Below are positions 7,136 to 12,409 of a DNA stretch of 12,409 nt, piece after piece. Source of the DNA: CAYNLY01 sp964398225. Lineage in GTDB: Bacteria; Pseudomonadota; Zetaproteobacteria; Mariprofundales; Mariprofundaceae. Location: the NCBI GenBank assembly GCA_964398225.1, contig CAYNLY010000047.1, positions 1-12,409 on the forward strand. Reading direction: 5' to 3'. The first letter of the stretch is position 1; each line of letters starts with the position of its first letter. Under the pieces are notes generated by a model that did no database searches, had not been told where the DNA came from, and saw only the letters and a list, made by a program, of their open reading frames with translations. The position numbers and the translations under genes were made by a program.

Positions 7136-7845
7136 TGAGCCGGACCGTCCGCCTTTCCGTCTTCCGCTTCGATCCCGAGCGCGATGCCCGGCCGTACATG
7201 CAGTCCTACGAGGTGCCGGTCATCCGGCCCGGCATGAAGCTTCTCGATGCGCTCAACCACATCAAATGGCATCTGGACGGTACGCTGACCTTCCGCCGCT
7301 CCTGCGGCGAGGGGGTGTGTGGCTCGGACGGGCTCAACATCAACGGCGTCAACGGCCTGGCCTGCATCACGCCGGTGGAGGGGCTCAAGCAGCCGATCCA
7401 TGTCCGGCCGCTGCCGGGCATGCGCGTGATCCGGGATCTCGTCGTGGACATGAGCCATTTCTTCGACCAGTACCGGCGCATCAAGCCCTGGCTGATCACG
7501 CACACGCCGACGCCCGAGCACGAGCGTCTGCAGACGCCGGAAGAACGCGCGGAGCTCGACGGGCAGTACGAATGCATTCTCTGCGCCTGCTGCACGACGT
7601 CGTGCCCTTCCTGGTGGTGGAACGGCGACCGCTTCCTGGGGCCTGCGGCCCTGCTTCAGGCGCACCGCTGGATCGCCGATTCCCGCGACGAGGCGATGGG
7701 CGAGCGGCTGGACATGCTCGAGGATGCCTTCCGGCTCTATCGCTGCCACCAGATCATGAACTGCATGGAGGCCTGCCCCAAGGAGCTGAACCCGACGGCG
7801 GCGATCAACAGCATCAAGCGCAAGATCCTCGCCCGCAAGTCCTGA
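7135..7845 (+). CDS. sdhB: Succinate dehydrogenase iron-sulfur subunit
   Basis: Electron wire of complex II, passing electrons from SdhA FAD through three Fe-S clusters to ubiquinone. The 236 residues match the family length. The N-terminal ferredoxin-like domain has the [2Fe-2S] ligands Cys57, Cys62, Asp65 (CGSD, the Asp-for-Cys variant also found in E. coli) and Cys77. The C-terminal domain has CILCACCTTSCP at 147-158 with Cys147, Cys150 and Cys153 for [4Fe-4S] and Cys157 for [3Fe-4S], then Cys204, Cys210 and Cys214 in CHQIMNCMEACP. This cluster set and the WWN motif after CPS are characteristic of proteobacterial ubiquinone-linked SDH. The ATG shares its A with the sdhA stop. Confidence 0.98.
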   Translation: MSRTVRLSVFRFDPERDARPYMQSYEVPVIRPGMKLLDALNHIKWHLDGTLTFRRSCGEGVCGSDGLNINGVNGLACITPVEGLKQPIHVRPLPGMRVIRDLVVDMSHFFDQYRRIKPWLITHTPTPEHERLQTPEERAELDGQYECILCACCTTSCPSWWWNGDRFLGPAALLQAHRWIADSRDEAMGERLDMLEDAFRLYRCHQIMNCMEACPKELNPTAAINSIKRKILARKS

Positions 7846-7852
7846 TTGAGGG

Positions 7853-8122
7853 ATGGGCGCGCTCGAAAGCAGGGAAAACGAAGCCCCGGAACAGGCTGCG
7901 GCGAGGCGCATCCGCCGTTTGCGCTACCGGCTTCGGCGGCAGGGGATGCTCGAACTCGATGCCTGGCTTGCGGAGCTTGAGACTGCCGACTGGAGCGATC
8001 CCGAACTCGTCTCCGGGATCGAACGTTTGCTCGAGCGCGAGCCTCCCGAGCTGATCGCGATGATGCGGGGGGACGCGCCGGTTCCCCGGCCGCTCCGGCC
8101 GTGGCTGAGGCCGAAGCGATGA
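7853..8122 (+). CDS. sdhE: FAD assembly factor SdhE (DUF339/SDHAF2-like), divergent motif
   Basis: Small helical cytoplasmic protein that helps attach FAD covalently to SdhA. The 89 residues fit the family size, and the arrangement matches: a basic helix (RRIRRLRYRLRRQG, 18-31), the motif region QGMLELD at 30-36, and the later acidic half with a LLEREPPELIAMM block (59-71) that parallels LLECDDPDLFNWL of E. coli SdhE. The canonical RGxxE motif reads Q30-G31-M-L-E34, with Arg replaced by Gln. An Ala/Pro/Glu-rich N-terminal extension of about 17 residues is also present. The ATG lies 7 bases after the sdhB stop with a GAGGG directly abutting it, closer than usual, so it probably relies on coupling to sdhB translation. 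The stop overlaps the next start (ATGA). Confidence 0.85.
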   Translation: MGALESRENEAPEQAAARRIRRLRYRLRRQGMLELDAWLAELETADWSDPELVSGIERLLEREPPELIAMMRGDAPVPRPLRPWLRPKR

Positions 8123-8853
8123 GGCGGTTTCTTGCAGGCCTTCTCATCGCGGGCTGTGTTGCGCTGACCGGTTGTGCGCAGGCTCCGAACCCCGAGCCCC
8201 GGCCTTCCGCTCAGGATGCCGCGCTCGTGTTCGAGCCTGATGAAGTGGATCTGGGCACGGTCCATGCGGGCCAGACGGCCGAGGGCTGGCTTCGGGTGCG
8301 CAACCGGTCCGACCGGATGGCCCAGATCGTGCGCGTGGAAACCTCCTGCGGCTGCACCGCGGCCGAGCCCGAGGAGCGCGTGCTTGCGCCCGGCGCCTTC
8401 ACCCGCCTGCACGTTCGCATCGACACCTTCGCCAAACGCGGCGGGATCGAGAAATGGGTTGATCTGATCGATGCCGGAGGCGGGCGCAGTCGGGCGACGG
8501 TGCGCTTGCGGGTGCTGCCGGCCGTCGGCGGGGCGTCGAACACGGGCGGGCGCAGCCTGTTTGCGGGAAGCTGCGCCCGCTGCCACGCCGAGCCGGCGGA
8601 CGGTCTTGCCGACGGCGCTGCTCTGTACCGGGCGGTGTGCGCGATGTGCCACGGGCCGGACGGCGCAGGGGCCTACGCGCCGCGGCTTGCCGGCATGCCC
8701 GCCGATGCGATCGCCCATGTTCTGAGGGAGGGGACGGGGAGCGCCGCGATGCCGGCGTTTGCCCGCGATCGGGGCGGCCCGCTCGATGGCGCCCAAATTT
8801 CCGCGCTTGCGTCCTGGCTTTCCGGGCTGGACGGAACGGGCCCGGATCGTTAG
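8119..8853 (+). CDS. Lipoprotein with DUF1573 domain and C-terminal cytochrome c segment with two CXXCH motifs
   Basis: Predicted periplasmic lipoprotein of 244 residues from ATG 8119, which overlaps the sdhE stop and follows a GAGG by 8 bases. Residues 1-19 are a lipoprotein signal ending in the lipobox LTGC (Cys19); Ala at +2 would not retain it in the inner membrane. Residues about 38-135 resemble DUF1573, an Ig-like beta domain: VDLGTVHAGQTAEG, then RNRSD and the hallmark VETSCGCT with Cys77/Cys79. Residues about 145-237 are cytochrome c-like, with CARCH at 152-156 and CAMCH at 174-178, PRLAGMP near 188-194 and MPAF at 211-214 as the likely Met ligand of the second haem. The two motifs are only 22 residues apart, so the first seems to be a truncated cytochrome module. 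Function is unknown; position suggests an electron-transfer or assembly role linked to complex II. Confidence 0.85.
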   Translation: MRRFLAGLLIAGCVALTGCAQAPNPEPRPSAQDAALVFEPDEVDLGTVHAGQTAEGWLRVRNRSDRMAQIVRVETSCGCTAAEPEERVLAPGAFTRLHVRIDTFAKRGGIEKWVDLIDAGGGRSRATVRLRVLPAVGGASNTGGRSLFAGSCARCHAEPADGLADGAALYRAVCAMCHGPDGAGAYAPRLAGMPADAIAHVLREGTGSAAMPAFARDRGGPLDGAQISALASWLSGLDGTGPDR

Positions 8854-8872
8854 AAATCCGAACCCAATCCAC

Positions 8873-8879
8873 GGGGAGG
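8873..8879 (+). promoter_or_regulatory. Ribosome binding site choosing the rpe start
   Basis: GGGGAGG, 8 bases before ATG 8888. It fixes the rpe start and rules out in-frame upstream starts that would run back into the lipoprotein gene. Confidence 0.75.
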
Positions 8880-8887
8880 TTGTTCCA

Positions 8888-9562
8888 ATGCAACAAGAGC
8901 TGGTGATTGCGCCTTCGATTCTTTCCGCCGACTTCGCGCGCCTGGGCGAGGAGGTGCGCGCGATCGACGAGGGCGGCTGCGACTGGGTTCACTTCGATGT
9001 GATGGACGGCACGTTCGTGCCGCCGATCACGATCGGCGACAACGTCTGCAAGGCGATCCGCTCCTACACCGACAAGCCGATCGACGTGCATCTGATGGTG
9101 ATGCATCCGGAGACGCAGGTGGAATCGTTTGCCAAGGCGGGCGCGGACATCATCACCGTCCATCAGGAGGCCTGCATTCATCTGGAGCGCACGCTTCAGC
9201 TGATCCGCTCGTTCGGGCGCAAGGCGGGCGTCAGCCTGAATCCGGCCACGCCGGTGGACACGATCCGGCACGTGCTTCACTGCGTCGATCTCGTGCTCCT
9301 GATGAGCGTGAACCCGGGCTACGGTGGCCAGAAATACATCCACGCGGTGACCGACAAGATCCGCGAGGCGCGTCGGATGCTCGACGAGGCCGGCTGCGAG
9401 GCCCGGCTGGAGGTGGATGGCGGCGTCAACGCCGAGACGATCGCCGAGGTCGCGGCGGCCGGCGCGGACACCTTCGTTGCGGGCTCGGCGGTGTTCGGCA
9501 CGCCGGACTACGGCAAGACGATCGCCGATCTGCGGAAGAGGGCGCAGGACGCGATCAAGTAA
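8888..9562 (+). CDS. rpe: Ribulose-phosphate 3-epimerase
   Basis: Cytosolic TIM-barrel enzyme that interconverts ribulose 5-phosphate and xylulose 5-phosphate in the pentose phosphate or Calvin cycle. The 224 residues from ATG 8888 are the standard length. Motifs in order are IAPSILSADFARLGEEV (7-23), DWVHFDVMDGTFVP (32-45) with metal ligands His35 and Asp37, DVHLMV with His68, SLNPATP (116-122), LMSVNPGYGGQ (138-148), and LEVDGGVN with catalytic Asp177. A phosphate-binding VAGSAVFG block follows near the end. It begins 34 bases after the lipoprotein gene and may share its transcript. It ends at a hairpin that begins within its stop codon. Nothing in the window ties it functionally to respiration. 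Confidence 0.98.
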   Translation: MQQELVIAPSILSADFARLGEEVRAIDEGGCDWVHFDVMDGTFVPPITIGDNVCKAIRSYTDKPIDVHLMVMHPETQVESFAKAGADIITVHQEACIHLERTLQLIRSFGRKAGVSLNPATPVDTIRHVLHCVDLVLLMSVNPGYGGQKYIHAVTDKIREARRMLDEAGCEARLEVDGGVNAETIAEVAAAGADTFVAGSAVFGTPDYGKTIADLRKRAQDAIK

Positions 9563-9582
9563 CCCCAAAAAACTTGGGGTTT
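9561..9582 (+). terminator. Short hairpin at the end of rpe, probable weak terminator
   Basis: AACCCCAA, a 5-base loop AAAAC, then TTGGGGTT form a perfect 8-base-pair stem whose first two bases are the last two of the rpe TAA stop. Only one more T follows the stem (TTT in all), so termination may be partial. The A-rich loop and left flank would give a U-rich 3' tail in the opposite direction, where there is no gene to end. The last bases of the stem merge with the -35 box of the candidate petABC promoter. Confidence 0.55.
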
Positions 9583-9609
9583 GACGGCGCATTCCTTCCC
9601 TGTTAGGGA
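9581..9609 (+). promoter_or_regulatory. Candidate promoter of petABC
   Basis: TTGACG at 9581-9586 (five of six matches to the -35 consensus) is followed by 17 bases and TAGGGA at 9604-9609, a weak -10; TTAGGG with 16-base spacing is the alternative. Transcription would start near 9616, about 32 bases before the petA ATG. The -35 box overlaps the terminal TT of the rpe hairpin. Confidence 0.4.
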
Positions 9610-9647
9610 TGCGCCTTCATCCGACAATTCGCAGGGAGGGAACGCAT

Positions 9648-10247
9648 ATGAGCGATCAGACCGATCATTCGCGTCGCAACTTCCTCTATGTCGCGGCCGG
9701 CGGCATGGGGGCGGTGGCGGCGGGCGCGGCCATCGTTCCGTTCGTGGGCAGCATGATGCCGGCGGCGGACACCTTGGCCGCGGCCAAGACCGAGTTCGAC
9801 TGCGCGACCGTCGAGCCCGGCCAGCTCGTCGTGATCCAGTGGCAGGGCAAGCCGGTGTTCGTCGTGCACCGCACCGAGCAGATGCTCAAGCAGGTGGACG
9901 GGCACGACGACATGCTCAAGGACCCGAACTCCGAGGCCATCGACGAGGTTCAGGCCGAGTGGATGGACACGCCGGAGAAGCGGAAGTACCGCGCGATCAA
10001 GCCGCAGTACCTGATCGTCGTGGCCAGCTGCACGCATCTGGGCTGCATTCCGCTGTTCAAGCCCACGCCCGGCCGCAAGGACTGGGGCGACACCGTGCCC
10101 GAGGACTGGCCCGGCGGCTGGCACTGCCCGTGCCACGGTTCGCTGTACGACATCTCGGCGCGTGTGATCAAGGGCTCGCCCGCGCCGCATAATCTGCACG
10201 TGATGCCGTACAAGTATCTGACGGACACCAAGGTCGTCATCGGCTGA
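9648..10247 (+). CDS. petA: Ubiquinol-cytochrome c reductase Rieske iron-sulfur subunit
   Basis: High-potential [2Fe-2S] subunit of the bc1 complex, taking the first electron from ubiquinol at the Qo site and delivering it to cytochrome c1. It has 199 residues. The N-terminus carries a Tat-type signal-anchor: SRRNFL at 8-13 followed by a hydrophobic stretch to about 36, as expected for Rieske proteins folded before export. The cluster ligands are Cys128 and His130 in CTHLGC (128-133) and Cys160 and His163 in CPCHGS (160-165); the disulfide pair Cys133/Cys162 is also present. Ser165 and Tyr167, linked in the family to high redox potential, are conserved. AGGGAGGG lies 8 bases before ATG 9648. 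It is first in petABC, 14 bases ahead of petB. Confidence 0.98.
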   Translation: MSDQTDHSRRNFLYVAAGGMGAVAAGAAIVPFVGSMMPAADTLAAAKTEFDCATVEPGQLVVIQWQGKPVFVVHRTEQMLKQVDGHDDMLKDPNSEAIDEVQAEWMDTPEKRKYRAIKPQYLIVVASCTHLGCIPLFKPTPGRKDWGDTVPEDWPGGWHCPCHGSLYDISARVIKGSPAPHNLHVMPYKYLTDTKVVIG

Positions 10248-10261
10248 CAGGGGAGGGAAAG

Positions 10262-11479
10262 GTGTTGGAAAAACTGATGCAGACCCGGCTGTTCAAGTGG
10301 ATCGACGAACGCACCGGCGCCGAGGAACTGATCAAGTCGCAGTTCACCGAGTATCCGGTGCCCAAGAACCTGAACTACATGTGGAACTTCGGATCGCTCG
10401 CGCTTCTCGTGCTGACGATCCAGATCCTCACCGGCATTTTCCTGGCGATGTACTACAAGCCGAGCGCGGCGCTGACCTACGGTCACTACACCGTCGCCTT
10501 CGACTCGGTCGAGCGCATCATGCGCGACGTGAACTGGGGCTGGCTGCTGCGTTACATGCACGCGGTCGGCGCCTCGGCCTTCTTCGTCGTCGTCTACCTG
10601 CACATCGCGCGCGGCCTGTATTACGGCTCCTACAAGGGTCCGCGCGAGCTGCTGTGGATTCTCGGCGTGGTCATCCTGCTGATCATGCAGGGAGCGGCGT
10701 TCTTCGGCTATCTGCTGCCTTGGGGGCAGATGTCGTTCTGGGGCGCGACCGTGATCACGAACCTGTTCGGCGCGTTGCCGGTGATCGGCTCGTTCCTGCA
10801 GGAGCTGCTGCGCGGCGGCTTCTCGGTGGGCGATCCGACGCTGAACCGGTTCTTCTCGCTGCACTACTTGTTCCCGCTGCTTCTGGCGGCGATCGTCGGC
10901 GGGCACATCCATGCCCTGCACGTCGTGCACTCGAACAATCCCGACGGCATCGACCTGCACGAGGGTGAGGGCACGATCCCGTTCCATCCGTACTACACGG
11001 TCAAGGATGCGTTCGGTGTGGGCGTGTTCCTGACGATCTACACCTACATCGTGTTCTTCCATCCGCAGATGGGCGGCTACTTCCTCGAGATCGACAACTA
11101 CACGCCGGCGAACAACCTGCAGACGCCCGCGCACATCGCGCCGGTGTGGTACCTCACGCCGTGGTACACGATCCTGCGCTCGTTCGAGAGCAAGCTGCTC
11201 GGCGTGCTGGCGATGGGCGCTTCGCTCGCGATCCTGTTCTTCCTGCCGTGGCTTGATCGGAGCAAGGTGCGCTCGGCGCGCTACCGGCCCGTGTACCGCC
11301 AGCTCGTGATCCTGTTCTTCGTCTGCGTGATCGTGCTGGGCTACTGCGGCCATTCCGCGCCGACGCCGACGCTGAAGCTGATCGGCCAGATCGCGACGGG
11401 CTACTATTTCTTCTTCTTCTTCGTGCTGCTCGTGCTGCCGAAGTTCGAGAAGACCAAGCCGTTGCCCGAGCATGTTTGA
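10262..11479 (+). CDS. petB: Ubiquinol-cytochrome c reductase cytochrome b subunit
   Basis: Central eight-helix membrane subunit of the bc1 complex with two b haems and both quinone sites. It has 405 residues and is not split into b6 and subunit IV. Haem ligands are His100 and His114 in helix B (RYMHAVGASAFF and YLHIARG) and His201 and His215 in helix D (FSLHYLFP and GGHIHALH), each pair 14 apart. YLLPWGQMSFWGATVITN and GTIPFHPYYTVKD are family hallmarks. The Qo motif normally reading PEWY is PVWY at 294-297, so the catalytic Glu is Val. A GGGAGGG precedes GTG 10262 by about 5 bases; TTG at the next codon and ATG at 10277 are alternatives. Confidence 0.97.
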   Translation: MLEKLMQTRLFKWIDERTGAEELIKSQFTEYPVPKNLNYMWNFGSLALLVLTIQILTGIFLAMYYKPSAALTYGHYTVAFDSVERIMRDVNWGWLLRYMHAVGASAFFVVVYLHIARGLYYGSYKGPRELLWILGVVILLIMQGAAFFGYLLPWGQMSFWGATVITNLFGALPVIGSFLQELLRGGFSVGDPTLNRFFSLHYLFPLLLAAIVGGHIHALHVVHSNNPDGIDLHEGEGTIPFHPYYTVKDAFGVGVFLTIYTYIVFFHPQMGGYFLEIDNYTPANNLQTPAHIAPVWYLTPWYTILRSFESKLLGVLAMGASLAILFFLPWLDRSKVRSARYRPVYRQLVILFFVCVIVLGYCGHSAPTPTLKLIGQIATGYYFFFFFVLLVLPKFEKTKPLPEHV

Positions 11480-11492
11480 GGGAGGGACGAGG

Positions 11493-12194
11493 ATGAAAAT
11501 CGCAACCAAGATGCATGCGATCCTGCTGGCCGGAGCCGTGGCCATCGGACTGGGCGCGGTCCAGGCGCAGGCGAACGAAGGGCACGGCGTGGCGCTCAAG
11601 CACGCCAACATCGACGTGACCGATCAGGCGCAGCTGCGCCGGGGGCTTACGGTGTTCACCGACGTCTGCATGGGCTGCCATTCGGCCAAGTACATCACCT
11701 ACAAGGACCTGATGGACTATCCGGAGCTTGCCCTTTCGCGCGAGCAGGTGGACGAGCTCCGCGGCGACAAGCCGCTGACGGCGGGGCTCATTACCGATCT
11801 GGCGCCGGAGGATGCGAAGGTTTCCTACGGCAAGGTGCCGCCGGATCTTTCGGTGATGGCCAACGCCCGCAGGGGTGGCGCGGACTACATCTATTCGGTG
11901 CTCACCGGTTTCGAGCATGATCCGGCCGGCAAGATCCCGGACGGGAACTACAACCTGTACTACCCGGGCAACCGGATCGCGATGCCGGATCCGCTGGGCT
12001 GGCTGGACCACGACGAGTCCGACACCAAGCAGCTCGAGCAGGATGCGCAGGATGTCGCCGCCTTCCTCGCCTTCATCGCCGATCCGCACCAGAACGAGCG
12101 GCGCGCGCTGGGGGTCTGGGTTGTCGGCTTCTTCTTCCTGCTGACCATCGTGCTCTACCTGCTGAAGAAGGAAGTCTGGCGCGACGTGCACTGA
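11493..12194 (+). CDS. petC: Ubiquinol-cytochrome c reductase cytochrome c1 subunit
   Basis: Membrane-anchored c-type cytochrome of the bc1 complex that accepts electrons from the Rieske protein and passes them to soluble or membrane cytochromes. It has 233 residues from ATG 11493. A cleavable signal peptide (1 to about 27, AVQAQA-NEG) is followed by the haem site CMGCH at 59-63. The distal Met164 lies in PGNRIAMPDPL, and a single C-terminal helix (about 206-224) ends in KKEVWRDVH. The chosen start has GGAGG 7 bases upstream. An ATG at 11472 inside the petB end would add seven residues (MFEGGTR) before the signal and is less likely. It is the last gene of petABC, and a strong terminator follows. 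Confidence 0.97.
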   Translation: MKIATKMHAILLAGAVAIGLGAVQAQANEGHGVALKHANIDVTDQAQLRRGLTVFTDVCMGCHSAKYITYKDLMDYPELALSREQVDELRGDKPLTAGLITDLAPEDAKVSYGKVPPDLSVMANARRGGADYIYSVLTGFEHDPAGKIPDGNYNLYYPGNRIAMPDPLGWLDHDESDTKQLEQDAQDVAAFLAFIADPHQNERRALGVWVVGFFFLLTIVLYLLKKEVWRDVH

Positions 12195-12212
12195 TCGGCG
12201 CACGACCGCACG

Positions 12213-12246
12213 CAAGGCCCGCAGCACGCTGCGGGCCTTGTTTTTT
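12213..12246 (+). terminator. Strong intrinsic terminator after petABC
   Basis: CAAGGCCCGCAG and CTGCGGGCCTTG form a perfect 12-base-pair stem around a 4-base loop (CACG), followed immediately by six T residues. It lies 18 bases after the petC stop and would end the petABC transcript cleanly. Confidence 0.93.
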
Positions 12247-12255
12247 GGGGCTTTC

Positions 12256-12284
12256 TTGACCCTGACGGAGCCGGTTCGTACACT
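12256..12284 (+). promoter_or_regulatory. Sigma70-type promoter for the downstream aminotransferase
   Basis: TTGACC at 12256-12261 (five of six matches), a 17-base spacer and TACACT at 12279-12284 (four of six). Transcription would start near 12291, leaving a leader of about 64 bases. It begins 9 bases after the T-tract of the petABC terminator, so the next gene is a separate unit. Confidence 0.7.
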
Positions 12285-12354
12285 CGCCCGGCCCCGTGCG
12301 AACGCATCCAGAAACAAGGCCCGGGGCGATCCGCCTCGGGGGTGAGCTCGAACC

Positions 12355-12409
12355 ATGCGCGAATTCGACAAGATCAAGCGCCTGCCGCCCTACGTGTTCG
12401 CCGTCGTCA
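12355..12409 (+). CDS. alaC: AlaC-like aminotransferase, N-terminal fragment
   Basis: Only 18 codons are present before the window ends: MREFDKIKRLPPYVFAVV. The FDKIKRLPPYVF segment closely matches the start of the AlaC/YfdZ class of PLP-dependent aminotransferases (E. coli AlaC has RIDRLPPYVFNI near its N-terminus), which make alanine from pyruvate and glutamate; related proteins act as LL-diaminopimelate or aspartate aminotransferases. A GGGTGAG lies about 8 bases upstream of the ATG, and a good promoter and terminator separate it from petABC. The class is well supported for so short a piece, but exact substrate cannot be judged without the PLP domain. Confidence 0.65.
   Translation, partial: MREFDKIKRLPPYVFAVV

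Noticed and set aside
7307..7375. Missing cysteine at the third [2Fe-2S] ligand of SdhB
   Set aside because: Asp65 in CGSD is a known natural ligand variant, also present in E. coli SdhB, so this is not a defect.
8759..8887. Upstream extension of rpe into the lipoprotein gene
   Set aside because: The extra 43 residues have no family match, and GGGGAGG sits 8 bases before ATG 8888.
8399..9592. Minus-strand open frame of 397 codons opposite the lipoprotein and rpe
   Set aside because: It is an antisense shadow; rpe on the plus strand is fully supported by its motifs and ribosome site.
9950..11611. Minus-strand open frame of 553 codons opposite petA, petB and petC
   Set aside because: It crosses three real gene boundaries, is rich in R, Q, E and H, and has no domain.
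11154..12377. Minus-strand open frame of 407 codons opposite petB, petC and the terminator
   Set aside because: It runs through a strong terminator hairpin and a promoter of the other strand and shows no conserved motif.

Overview
The window is a GC-rich stretch of bacterial chromosome made almost entirely of housekeeping and respiratory genes. The combination of a tgt-yajC-secD-secF operon, a sdhCDAB operon with haem-type SdhC/SdhD and an SdhB that uses Asp as a [2Fe-2S] ligand, an SdhE-like flavinylation factor and a three-gene petABC (Rieske, cytochrome b, cytochrome c1) operon points to an aerobically respiring proteobacterium, most likely a gammaproteobacterium. This placement comes from gene order and motifs read by eye, not from a tree. 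No mobile element, tRNA, rRNA or CRISPR array was seen.

Layout. Positions 1-4490 (minus strand) hold one operon read as tgt > yajC > secD > secF > Mth938-like protein. It covers queuosine tRNA modification, the SecDF-YajC translocon accessory complex, and a small conserved protein that runs off the left edge and seems to start at CTG. Positions 4491-4572 are a compact divergent promoter region. Positions 4573-8853 (plus strand) hold sdhC-sdhD-sdhA-sdhB-sdhE followed by a lipoprotein that fuses a DUF1573 domain to a cytochrome c segment with two CXXCH motifs. All but one of these junctions overlap by 1-4 bases. rpe (8888-9562) follows and ends in a hairpin. petA-petB-petC (9648-12194) has its own likely promoter and ends in a strong intrinsic terminator. 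A clear sigma70-type promoter then drives the first 18 codons of an AlaC-like aminotransferase at the right edge.

How the genes work together. Succinate dehydrogenase (complex II) reduces ubiquinone, and the bc1 complex (complex III) reoxidises the quinol and passes electrons to a c-type cytochrome. SdhE would insert FAD into SdhA. The lipoprotein cytochrome between the two complexes is the least expected gene and the best candidate for something little described: a tethered periplasmic di-haem protein translationally coupled to the complex II assembly gene. Other points worth a look are the Qo-site PVWY motif in cytochrome b in place of PEWY, an altered RGxxE motif in SdhE, the possibly leaderless GTG start of sdhC, and the overlapping -10 elements of the divergent tgt and sdhC promoters.
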